Positions 12,022 through 23,818 of a stretch of 64,000 nucleotides of DNA are shown here, one piece after another. The notes under the pieces were generated by a model that was not told the DNA's origin, searched no databases, and saw only the letters and a list, made by a program, of their open reading frames with translations. Position 1 is the first letter of the stretch. Each line of letters begins with the position of its first letter. Location of the stretch: assembly GCA_963514095.1 (NCBI GenBank), contig OY741266.1:29522831-29586830 (forward strand), in the 5' to 3' direction. The position numbers were made by a program, and so were the translations under genes. This DNA comes from Eutrigla gurnardus (Eukaryota; Chordata; Actinopteri; Perciformes; Triglidae).

Positions 12022-14637
12022 ATGGCGGCTGCCAGCAAACAAGCAGCAGCAGCAGCACCGCAGCCCACCGTGAGTCTTCTTCTCTGCCCTTTTTCTTGTA
12101 TTATTAATCACCCTGAAACACTCAACTGTTCTTCATCATGTTTCAGACGACCAGTTAGCATGTCGGCTAGCCTTCTGCTAGCTGCCATTCACCAGCACAG
12201 AGTGTATTTACTGTGACTTGTAATCTTTGATTCTTGTTGTACGGTGTACCGGAAGCGACATTTTTTTTCTTAACTGTCACATTAAAAGCGAACATCCAGG
12301 TGTTTATTTTGACATCCTGTTGTTATAGAAACAGGACTAAACGTCACTTTGTTTGTGTATTAAGGAAACTATTACAACGATGCAGGTTGTACTGTAGCGT
12401 TAGCATGGTGTGCGCCGTGTGAACGGAAGCAGGCTCCCAGCAATGGCACGTCACGTTACCGTAACAGAGAGGAGACCATGTAGTCGCACAGCTGGTTGCA
12501 TCCACAGGTTTAAAAGGAGCTAAACGGACCTAGAGATACAGACGGATTATTAGCCTTACATTAGAAGGTTGAGTAGGTGATTCTAGTCAGAAACACTTTC
12601 TGTTACGTTACCTGAAATCCTGAAAAAAAAAAAAAAAAAAAAAAGTCATCTGTGGCCGTGACAGGACTGTAAAAACCCCGTCCAAACAAATACATTTTAG
12701 GTTCAGCAATGCATTCAAAGTCAAAGTTTTAGCCTTTAAAGCATTTAAAGCGTTATCAAGTCTTTTCATTAGGATGTCCAGAAAGAGAGAGAACAATAAT
12801 AGTAAATACAATAGTTTCTCTGAAGGTTTATAAAGTTAAATTAAAGACCAGAGAGTAGTGACTGCTGCTGAATCAGAGCCAAAGTACTGCATTTTAAAAT
12901 AATTTTATCAGCAAATCTGCTTAAAAAATGACAGATACCGATCATCATTAACATGCTACGGTATTCAGATCGGACCCTTGGGCCGGCTAGTTGTGGTTCT
13001 GTTCCTTGGGCTGGCTGGATCCGACTCTTGGGCCGGCTGGTTCAGACTCTTGGGCCGGCTGGTTCCAACTTTTGGACCGGCTTGTTTCTGGCCCTTGGCC
13101 CGGCTTGTTCCAAGGGACAGAAGCCTGGAACTGTGGTTTTTATGTTTTGTACAATTAATAACCTCCCCCCGTCCTCTCATCTTGTGAACAGACGCCACAG
13201 CAGAGACGGACGATCAGAACAGAATTGAAACTTGCCTCTCTGTTTACAAGAAGAAGTGCCAACGCCTGACTCATTTTACAGCTATCGGGTCACATCATCA
13301 GGTTTCACCGCTGTGGGTTTTCTAAAGACAACTGCATGCTGGGACGTTATAAATGTTGAGCCGAACCCTCCTGAGCAGACCTCCCCTGATCACAGTGTCA
13401 CTCTGTTCCTTTTGTGTGGTTCCAGCCGGCGGTTTCACCAATGCCTCGATGGAAGGCGTTCTTCAGTCAGCACTTGCGATGGTCCAACACCGCCACCCAA
13501 GCCCTCGTCCTGTCCGTCATCACATTTTGCGTCGTGCTCCCTCTGTGCTGCCATCGCCTGCTTTACTCTTACTTCTTCATCAGGTCCATGTACCTGGACT
13601 CCATGAGTGAGGAGGTCTTACGGGAAAGCCTCGACCGAGGCCAGGATGCACTGCACTTCTGGCAGAGTGCTTCCACCGCAGCGGCGGTGTCATCCCGATT
13701 CAGTGACATTGCCCAGCATCCTGAGCTGCTGGTTACCGTGGTGACGGCCAGGCGGAAGGAGGGGAGGAACTTCCACTACCTGCTCCAGGTCATGCGGCAG
13801 CTGAGCGGCATTCTGGGAGACTGTGGGGAGCGCCGATGTGCAGAGGTGTTGGTGTGCGACGTGGAAAGCGGCCCCCAGGAAAACCAGGATGCCAAGATGC
13901 TCGAGGCCCACTTCAAGGTGATCCGGCGTTCTCCTCAAGAGCAGCAGAGGAACCGGGAACGAATCAACACCTTCGAGAGGGAGAAGAGAGATTACGTATT
14001 TTGTCTCCGCAAGGGATGGGAGCTGGTGAAGCCCAAAAACGTGGTTGTTCTGGAGGACGATGCCTTGCCAACACATGACTTTTTCACAGTCGTAAAGGAC
14101 CTGCTGTCGCGTCGGTTTTCCCTCCATACTCTTTACGTGAAGTTGTATCACCCCGAAAGGCTGCAGCGCTACTGGAACCCGGAGCCTTACCGCATCCTGG
14201 AGTGGGTGGGGCTCGGTCTGGTCGGTGCAACGGTCCTTCTCCTCACCTTTCCTTACTGGAACCCCTGCTCGTTCTCCTTCACACTGTCAGCCGGCCACCT
14301 TCTCTTCTTCAGCCTCTACATCATGGCGGCCACGGAGCTGCTGGGGCGGCACTACCTCCTGGAGTTGCGGAGACTTTCCCCGCAGCTCTACGCCGTCTCC
14401 CCGGCCACCGAGTGCTGCACCCCCGCCATGCTCTTCCCGGGCAACTCCTCGCTCAGGGTGGCCGAGTATCTGGACGGCTCGTTCTGTGTCAAGGGGAATG
14501 CCAAAGACATGGTTCTGTATCAGATGGCAAGGACCATTCCCGGGGAGAGGTCTCACAGCGTGGAACCGAACCTCATCACCCACATCGGGGCCTATTCCTC
14601 GGTCAGGGCCAACCCACCCAGGCCCAAACTCCTGTGA
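12022..14637 (+). CDS. pgap4: Post-GPI-attachment GalNAc transferase 4 (TMEM246)
   Basis: Nearly all coding sequence is one exon, 13426-14637. From the ATG at 13441 it gives 398 residues; human PGAP4 is about 403. A short exon at 12022-12069 (ATG, 16 codons, Ala-rich, then a gtgagt donor) joins in frame to the acceptor at 13425 and would give a 419-residue form. I list the gene from this upstream ATG but regard both starts as possible. In the 398-residue numbering there is an N-terminal signal anchor (about 20-46), a split glycosyltransferase domain with an acidic VVVLEDDALP motif (EDD at 205-207), and a pair of membrane spans after LYHPERLQRYWNPEPYRILE. This matches the known PGAP4 design, in which a two-helix hairpin is inserted into the catalytic fold. 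The family motifs HYLLELRRLSP-like and ECCTPAMLFPG are present. It is a Golgi enzyme adding GalNAc to the first mannose of GPI anchors. Confidence 0.88.
12955..13115. repeat. 22-bp minisatellite in pgap4 intron
   Basis: About six units of a 'cttgggccggctggttc'-type sequence with a 22-bp spacing in the best-preserved copies (starts near 13024, 13046 and 13068). It lies between the short 5' exon and the main exon of pgap4. Confidence 0.85.
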
Positions 14638-17600
14638 CGAGGAGGCAACGTAATGCAACAAGGCTGGATTTAATCAGGTTCCTTCTAACTTTGTCACACT
14701 TTTGTCTTCTGTTACCAGACGTTTATAGAAATTGCTCAGTGAGTTTTGGTGATTTGCAGATGAAAAGTCATCAAGATTAAGGGGTGCGCCGATCCGACTC
14801 TTTCAGTCCCGAAACCAATACCGATAGCGATAGCTGGGTACTCGACATTGGTCGATACCGAGTACCGCACTTGCTTTTGTCTCAGTAGCATTTCAAAGGT
14901 TTGATCAGCGGGTTTACCAAAGGACCTGATTGTAAATGAATACCGTGAAACCGGTTTATGTCACTTTGTGAAGGCAAAACGTGTCACTTTTCAACTGGAT
15001 GTCAGACAGAAGTTTGGACGCAGCTTTTCATCTGCAACTCATAGAAATTGCATTTGCTGTTTTCAGTTTGGGATGAGACATCATATCAATTGCTGGAAAA
15101 CTTCTCTCATCACTTTCAATCATATCTGGGGTCATGATTCAACTATTTATCTTCATGGTGAAGGGTTTGTTCACTGTTTGTACGCCAGACCTTATTATAA
15201 CTAAATTTGGGTTTTGATTGCATTTCATCAAACCTTTTATCAATTTTCTAAATTTCAATCAGCTACAAATGATTTAATTTGCCATTTGAATCTGTGAAAG
15301 TGTCATTAGGGCTAGGTTTTCGCACGATTGATAAAAAATAAAAAAAAACCTGCCCACTCCGGCAGAAGCTACAACCCATACTACTGGGATTCACATGGAG
15401 ATGTCTGAGCCGACAGCTAGCAGCTAACAGTAACAACAACGTGAGCAATACCAACGATGGATACGGTTGTGTGTGGTTGAAAAACAGTGAACACATCTTT
15501 TAGGGGGAAGGTCTAATGTGTGAGCGGCCCCGGCTGTCTGTGGATCAAATATGATAAGATGTATTAATGTTGGAGGACAATCTAGATTTTCTGATTGTGG
15601 CCTTTGTCCTTTAACACTTTTGTAATTTCGTTATATTTGTGAAATTGTGAGCAGCTTTCTTCGGTGGCAGATTTACCATAAAATCCATATAGATTTTTGA
15701 AACTATGTTTAGTAGTAGACAAAAGCAGATTCTCATTTCATTGCATTATTGTTATTGTAATTTCAAACTAAATATGTTCCCCTTTTAAACATTTAAAGAG
15801 AAAAATACTTTTAGGCAGCAGGATTTGTCTAAAACAAGACATTCACCAAACTAAAGAAGAATCCGGATTGTGCTGCTTGTGTTAGCTTAGCTTTAGCTTA
15901 GAAAAAGAAGATTTTGTGAACATCTCTACCACCCAATGTGCCTTTTCATATTTTTTGACGATAGACAATTGAGAGGTTTTGTTCCATAATAGAATATTAC
16001 CCATGATTCAGCTCTGGAGGAAATGACAGTTGCAATATTTAAATGTGTTTAATTTGTACATACTCTTATATAATAAGAATAAATAATAGTAAGAATTACA
16101 AGAAGTAGCTGCCCAAAGTAAAAACCCAACGAACCTATAAGAGTTAGTCTCCCACTAACAGGTTCAAAGTCCGGAGCTCCAGCTGGTTCCTGTTATCAGC
16201 TCTAAACCGACAAATTAAGAGTTTGAAACTCAAAGAAATGGAGAGCATATGATAAATATAACAAACATGGAGAGTTTACAAACTTTTTTAAATGATCACA
16301 ATATGTTTCATAGAAATATGCTACTTCCTGTTGTGTTTGAGAAATATCCACGTAAGACAAGTTTTGATTTAATCGACATGTCATTCTTGTGGAATGTTAA
16401 TTTATTAACTTATGTTTATGTGCTGGAAAATCACAAATTGGCCTTATTACCTCCGAATCATAATAGTTTATTTGAAGTGACAGTTTTACTAAAATCTCTT
16501 AAAACATGAAGCAGACTGACTTCAGATGAATAACTGTTGATGAAAAATATCATTAACCGTAATTACTTTAAATTATTAAAGTAGCTGTATCTAAAAAATA
16601 ATTAATAATAATTATCAAATTAAAAAAATGTATTTAACTTGACAACTCTTTTGCTCATCTGCAGATGGTTTAATTTTTTTAATCCTTGTTTCACGTTTAT
16701 GACAATAATTACTCAAATGAAAATTAGTCAATGTAGGGTTTGATTTAATCTTGGTTGTGGTTTGATTTTAGGTTTTTATTTCTGCATGATTTTATTTTGA
16801 AATTAATCCTAAAAAGTGCTTTTGTTCTACATTCACAACAATACAAACATTCAAATTAAGTCTGAATGTTTCTGATGTGTTTTTCATTTCTTCATTTTGT
16901 TTGCACGTTAATAGAATTTAAGCGCACAAATATTCATTTTATTTCTGTTTTTATTTTACTTTTTTAGACATCAAATTATCGTCTATCGGTTAGACTGAAG
17001 GGTGATTCATATATCCTTTTTTCCCTGTTCCAAGAACATATTTTGAGTTGAATTTAAATCTGTTTACATTGACTCTTTTACTGTTTTCTACATTTTGAAA
17101 CACAATAAATCACTACGTTTGGAGTCACTTGGTTTGCAGAATCCTTGAGGTGAACGGAGATGTTTAGTCTTCATGTTTGATTCAACAGGTCTTTTAGGGG
17201 CTCAGTCGCTCATGGAGCCATTGCTTAAAATATTAGCATCTATCCCAGGCAGCAACTTCCGGTTCTGAGAAGTGAAGCCGAGGCTGAAGTGCCTTATACT
17301 TGCCTTCCCTCTGCTGGCCATCAGAGGGCGACTCATCTGGTTGTAAAAAGAAGTCTGATTGCATGGAAGTCTATGAGAAAATGACCCTACTACCCTACAG
17401 CATGATGTTCATTTAGTACATTATGGTCCATTTAGAGTCCACCAGACCAGAAAGCAGGGGATGCTTTAGGGGGCGGGGCTACCTTGTGATTGACAGCTTG
17501 CTACCTTGAAATGTGATTGACAGCTTGCTATGATTGAAAGCTAACTGGAAAAAGTTAGCTTTGTAATTCGAGGTCAAGTGCTAAAGTCATCTTAGTAGCT

Positions 17601-19350
17601 AACTGTTGTAACAGATCTCAGATCAGATCTCAAAGACAAAAGTATGAGAAGAATGATGAAGACGAAAACATGTTGAGGTTTCAGAGGAGGTTCTCAGTCG
17701 CTTGAACCTGAAGGCTGCAGAAGGCGTTCGTTGTCCCCAGCTGACGGACCATCTGACACTTTAGTGGATATTGAGTTGACTTTCACCTCCAGACAAAATC
17801 TAGAACTTTATGGAAATCCACATCTGCTCTCTGCCACATCACAGAAGGTGGGAAGGATTTTAAATAACAAGACTGCCAGCGCCCCCTGCAGGATTCTCCA
17901 CTGCAGATCAGCTGACCTCTTAAGGTTAAGTGCTGGCCCCTTCAAAAGCACCATTTAAAAAAAAAAAACGCCATTTCTAAGCTGTAAAAAATAGCTCGAC
18001 AGGAGGAATATACATTCAGGACTTTGTAAATGTGTGGCAACACTGAGTGTTATTCAAATAATGTGTTCAATGATACAGTCAATATTTCAGTCACTTAGTA
18101 TTATTATAATTATTATTTAGACTTTCATACACCAAACTTTACAGTTTCATTCCCGTCTGTATTCTGAAGTGTTTTTTCATGTATCCTTTTATATAGAGAA
18201 CATTTTGTTCCTAAATTAGAACTAAACTGTATATAACTAACTATATAACTAACTGTTGGCAATATTTACTTATTAATGGAGTGATGTTGATATATAAAAC
18301 CAAAATCACACAAAAAAAGGAATCTCAACACAAAGCAGGCAGGTAAAGTGTGTGTTCTTTGGTAGAAGTTTCCTGTAACGGACTGCACTTTCTAAAGGAA
18401 GCCAGCAGGGGGCTCTAAAGACATGCTGCCAGGTTATTAACGACTCTTCTTCTGAGAGAATGTGAAATGACAGTATTCTCCAGGTATAATGTGTACTACT
18501 AAATGCTTCAAATATCCGTATTATGTTCTGTCTTCTAGCTCTCTTCCTTTTTTAGTTCATTGCATGAGATGTTCACTGTTTGTAAGGAAACCTGGGAACG
18601 ATTTCTTATAAAAATCTGCGAGAAGGTAAGTAACTTTTACTTTGAGTACTCTTCAATTGAGCTACTTTTCACTTGTACTTGAGTCATTTTGTTTGTACTT
18701 CTACTTAAGTAGGATCATTCAGTACTCTTTACACCTCGTGACGTCATCGCTTGGATGCTGTCCGAGTGTAAACTGTGATTTAATCTTAACAAAAAGAGTA
18801 CACATATAATCTCTCTCTCTCTCTCTCTCTCCCCCCCGTTTCCGTTATCCAGCTGCTGCGAGTCACATGACGCATCGTGCTGCCTTCACTGTCTCCGATG
18901 AAATCCCCCGAAAATCAAGGCTTCACACAGTTTTATTGTTTTGTTTTAATATCCAGTATCTGTCTGAATGCAGCATACGCTCTTCATCTAGTCAAACAGG
19001 AGACACTTTTTTTTTTAAAGACACAAAATATAAATTATTAAATAAGTAGATAGAGTCAAATTAATAAAGAAAATAGTGATACAAGAATAAATGAAAATTA
19101 TTACAGCAAATCTGTTTTTGCTGCCTGAATTAATTTATCTTTTTTGAAACATTGAATTAAAACAAAAACAAGAAGTTCTAGAGGTAAATCTCAGGGGTCA
19201 AAGGTGATTAACGGAGCAAATCAAATCTGGTGATTTAATTGTTGTTGTTGATTAAGCTTTAATATTAACTTAATGATTTAGTGTGTGTGTTTGATGGTCA
19301 GGAGTTACCACGTCACTGTGCGTCTTTTCTTTCCCACCCCTCCGCATTTC
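14638..19350. other. Intergenic region between pgap4 and tpcn3
   Basis: No gene recognised in about 4.7 kb. The left end is presumably pgap4 3' UTR. Bases 14780-14870 (a 'ggggtgcgccgatccgac' start, then repeated 'cgatacc' strings) look like the end of a dispersed fish DNA element, family not assigned. 17250-17610 is a copy of the dispersed CTCF-motif repeat. 18620-18740 is a 'tacttttacttgagta'-type low-complexity fish repeat. A short CT tract lies at 18811-18830. The rest is AT-rich and unremarkable. Confidence 0.5.
17250..17610 (+). repeat. Copy of dispersed CTCF-motif repeat, single unit
   Basis: Includes both family flanks ('gttctgagaagtgaagccga' at the left; 'catgatgttcatttagtaca' and 'ccagaccagaaagcagggga' at the right) with only one central unit. 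Its core is diverged (CTGGCCATCAGAGGGCGAC at about 17313-17331). It shows what the element looks like without tandem expansion. Confidence 0.8.
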
Positions 19351-19482
19351 CTCCGGTCCGTGAACGCAGCTCGCGTCCTGGGCTTTATTAAGAGCAGGAC
19401 AAACAGCAGCTCGGATCAGACCAGAGCCAGACCGGAGGTCTTGGACTGTCCCGTTAAAGTGCAGCAGAGGAGGGGAGGAAAC

Positions 19483-19700
19483 ATGTGATGTGGATCCTCG
19501 CAGATGGACGTTTTCAACCCAAACTGAGAGGAAAGAAAGAAAGAAAAAGAAAAGAAAACTTTGGACGTTTGTCCTGCAGAGACACAAACACTCCGCCTCG
19601 GACTGACAGCTGGGGAACTTCGAGGAGCGTCAGAAGAACTTTGGTCGTGTGTTTGTTTGCAGAAAGTAGTTCCGTGGACGCGTTTCTGGAGGTTTTCTAG
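19483..19700 (+). promoter_or_regulatory. Upstream ATGs in presumed tpcn3 5' leader
   Basis: ATG at 19483 is followed directly by TGA, a minimal start-stop reading frame. An overlapping ATG at 19488 opens a 70-codon frame ending with TAG at 19698-19700, two bases before the tpcn3 ATG at 19703. If the mRNA starts upstream of 19483, these would limit initiation at the main start. The transcription start is not known from sequence. Confidence 0.35.
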
Positions 19701-19702
19701 AG

Positions 19703-20527
19703 ATGTCCGAGCCGGACAAGAGCGACGACGTCCCCGATGCGTCCGCAGGAAAGGGAATCCCAAACGGAGGGGATTCTGCAAAAAGCAAAGAGGTGAGAGT
19801 CTGAGCTCCTCCACAGCTGATGCTTCTGCACCAACCGAGCTTTGTTGGACACGTCTGCCTCACATGACGGCAGTAAACTCGGCTCCCTTTGACCTCGTAA
19901 AGCGGTTAAACAGTGAGGAAGACGCTCCAGGGAGGCTTCCAGTGATTACCCCCTTTTTAATTGTCCCTTTATAAATAGTTTTCAACTTTATTCCAGCCTG
20001 TCGGACAGCATCACTTTATTCGGTGCACCTTTACAGTCTCTGCAACTAACCAGTATTCCCCTCGTCGAGTCATCTGTATATTAGCTGGTTTATCAGAATT
20101 TTAAAAGTAAAACAAAAAGTTGTCCAGGATTACGTCTGGGTTAGAGTTGGTGTTATATAGTGATGATGATAATCATTTTTTTTTAAAGCTATTTAAAATT
20201 GCTGTTTGTTCCCTGAAATGAGTCAACTATGAAAGCAATTGGCAATTTATATTCTTTGTCTATCAATTATTATTAGGTTGAACTAAAAAAAACCTTCTAA
20301 AACAAGTTCTTCAACAAACAACAGTTAAATAGTAACAAATAAAGAAATAACAAACAAATAATAATAATGATAATAGGGTTATATTTAGATGAATGGAGTT
20401 TGTAGTTGTTGGTGCTTAAACACTGTCTTTATTATTATTTCAGATCCTGGTCTGATATGTTCTGTGTCGTAGTTTTGTCAACATATTTGATATCTTTGGA
20501 AATAGAATTGTTTTCATTCTTTTGAAT

Positions 20528-20586
<59 letters not shown>

Positions 20587-21437
20587 TGTGTGTGTCTGTG
20601 TGTGTGTGTGTTTCAGGATTTCGACCTGGCTTCCATCTACGTGTCAGACGCTCAGTACAACAGGAATATCTACTTTGACACGTCGCCTCAGGCTGTGAGG
20701 TGAGAATTTCACATTTATAATCCCGATGTTTCATCTCCAATCTGAAGTGCCTTAAATCTGCATTCTCTCTGCTGGCCACCAGGGGGCGACTCCTCTCTGG
20801 TTGTATAGAAGTCTATGAGAAAATGGTCCTACTTCTCTCTGCTGGCCACCAGGGGGCGACTCCTCTCTGGTTGTAAAGAAGTCTATGAGAAAATGGTCCT
20901 ACTTCTCTCTGCTGGCCACCAGGGGGCGACTCCTCTCTGGTTGTATAGAAGTCTATGAGAAAATGGTCCTACTTCTCTCTGCTGGCCACCAGGGGGCGAC
21001 TCCTCTCTGGTTGTATAGAAGTCTATCAGAAAATGGTCCTACTTCTCTCTGCTGGCCACCAGGGGGTGACTCTTCTCTGGTTTTATAGAAGTCTATACAA
21101 GCTCTGCCCCCTGTGTCCGTCGAATCCACCCGTCGCTCCTCCGCTGTCCAAATATGGTCACTTCCTTTCATTGGTTGCAAAAAATATCTAAGATAGTGAC
21201 GGCCAAAATGCTGAACTCGAGGCTTTAAAATCGTGGTCCACAGACGAGGACTACATCCTCAGACCAGGACTACATCCACTTCTTATAACAGTCTGTGGTT
21301 TTTAATCAACATCACACTGAACTCCAACAACACAAAGCGTTCAGACTCAAATCAACCGTAAACATCAACTAACATGTATTTGTTGTTTACCAAAATCTGA
21401 TGCATCATCTTCCTCTGTGCCTTCAAGCTCCATTGTT

Positions 21438-21514
<77 letters not shown>

Positions 21515-23785
21515 ACTGTATCTGCGCTACAACCACTGGATCCCACAGGTGCTCCTCTACCTCTTCATCCTGGTGGATCTGTCCCTGGCCATCTTCGAGG
21601 ACCCGGCCGTCCTCCCGCTGCCCACATGGGTAAGATTCCGACACACAAACACCGTCCTGGTGTCCCACACCCTCCTTTTTTATGTGCTTATTTATCCGAT
21701 AAATAAGGGAGGGGAGAGCAAGGCTATGACTCAATGCTACGCAATCTACACAGTGAGCCAACAGGAGAGCCAATCAGAAACAAGTATTTTATGTCACTGT
21801 CGAACTGCCTGTTTTACACTATTACACCACATCTCGGTCATATTGTGGACCTATTTAACAACTAATCCCCAAAAATGACATATTTTTAATTAGAAATTGT
21901 GTATATTTTTTTCTTCCTGGTGAACGAAATATGACACTTCCTTTACATCAGCTAGTAGCAACCAGCTTCAACCAATCAAATCATGACATCCATCCATAAA
22001 TCAATCTGCAACCTCGGCTCCAGAAGGTTGAGAGATCGAGCACTACGTCTGTCTGTCCCGTTTCCCTCGGGAATACGTCATCGTACGGAAGTTCAATGCT
22101 GCCGTTTCAGCTTTAACATTTAATTCAAACAGAATTAAATACACCAGTGTGTGTGTTGTTTTGTGTGTGTTGTTTGTGTGTGTTTTCAGGCCACCATGCT
22201 GGTGGAGCTGCTCTGTCTGCTCGTCTTCACCATTCGACTCGTTCACTACGCCAAAGTGATTCCTCGAGACAAGTTCTGGAAAGATCCCAAAAACATCTGC
22301 ATCATCGTCATCCTTATGGTAGGAGGGGCTTATTGACATCATCGTTAATATAAAAAACAGGATTAAACCTAAACCTTAAGTTACCTCGCTAACCCCAAAT
22401 CCTGCTTCGTAGCACAGGAAGCAGAACAACCAAGACCAGAACAAACTGAAACCAGAACAACTCAAACTAGACAACCTAAACTAGAACAACCAAAACTAGA
22501 ACCTCCAAAACTAGAACAAACTGAAACCGGAACAACCAAATGTAGAACAACCCAAACTAGAACAACTAAAACCAGAACGACTAAAACCAGATCCTCCAAA
22601 ACTAGAACAACTAAAACCAGAACCTCAAAAACTAGAACAACTAAAACTAGAAAAAGTAAATCTAGAACCTCCAAAACTAGAACAACCAAGACCAGAACAA
22701 ACTAAAACCAGAACATCCCAAACTAGACGACTGGAACTAGAACAACCGAAACCAGAACAACTAAAACCAGAACCTCCAACACTAGAACAACTAAAACTAT
22801 AACCTCCAATACTAGAACAACCAAAACCAGAACGACTAAAACCAGAACCTCCAAAACTAGAACAACTAAAACCAGAACCTCAAAAATTAGAACAACTAAA
22901 ACTAGAAAAAGTAAATCTAGAACCTCCAAAACTAGAACAACCAAGACCAGAACAAACTAAAACCAGAACATCCCAAACTAGACAACTGGAACTAGAACAA
23001 CCGAAACCAGAACGACTAAAACCAGAACCTCCAACACTAGAACAACTAAAACTATAACCTCTAATACTAGAACAACCAAAACCAGAACGACTAAAACCAG
23101 AACCTCCAACACTAGAACTAAAACTATAACCTCCAAAACTAGAACAACCAAAACCAGAACGACTAAAACCAGTACCTCCAACACTAGAACTAAAACTATA
23201 ACCTCCAAAACTAGAACAACCGAAACCAGAACAACTAAAACCAGAACCTCCAACACTAGAACAACTAAAACTACAGCAACCCAAACTAGAACAACTAAAA
23301 CCAGATCTGTGTTTCGCCTCGGGGACGAGGTCAAGTCCTGGTGACGGTTGGTGAGTCCTGCAGTGTGGACCCAGAACAGTTCCTGGTTCCTGTTCCTGTC
23401 TGTGAGCTGCAGAGTCAGAATGTGCTGAGGCGACTTTCTGTCTGTTGTTGTGAAGCAACCTTTAGCCGGAGATGTTGCCTCGTCAGCATCTTTATGAGCG
23501 AAAAGGCTTCCTGGTGACTCAGGGGCCGAGGCGACCAATCACATCAGGGTACACCAAATAATCTGAAACTTGCTTTGTTCCTTCCATTCACTTTATTTAT
23601 TGTCAGATTGTGTCTTCTGGTTGCTGTTGGGTTTGTTTCCCTCTTCGGTTGCTTTTTAATTTCCTTTTCATTCCCATGGAAAAGTCTCGGACCTGATTGG
23701 CTCACAGAGATGGAAATAAGAATCCCTTAAATCTGCAGCAGATCTGTCAACAAAAAGCTTTTTATGATTAATTATGATGATAAAA

Positions 23786-23818
<33 letters not shown>

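Noticed and set aside
13414..13440. ATG at 13414 as the pgap4 start
   Set aside because: It lies before the ttccag acceptor ending at 13425, so it is intronic in the spliced model.
13690..14661. Other-strand and other-frame open frames over pgap4
   Set aside because: Shadow frames of a GC-rich real coding exon.
22880..23538. Minus-strand open frames of 186-192 codons
   Set aside because: They lie in the 15-bp minisatellite and encode only periodic VLVLEVLVLVVLVL or GFSRSGFGCSS strings; openness follows from the period being a multiple of three.
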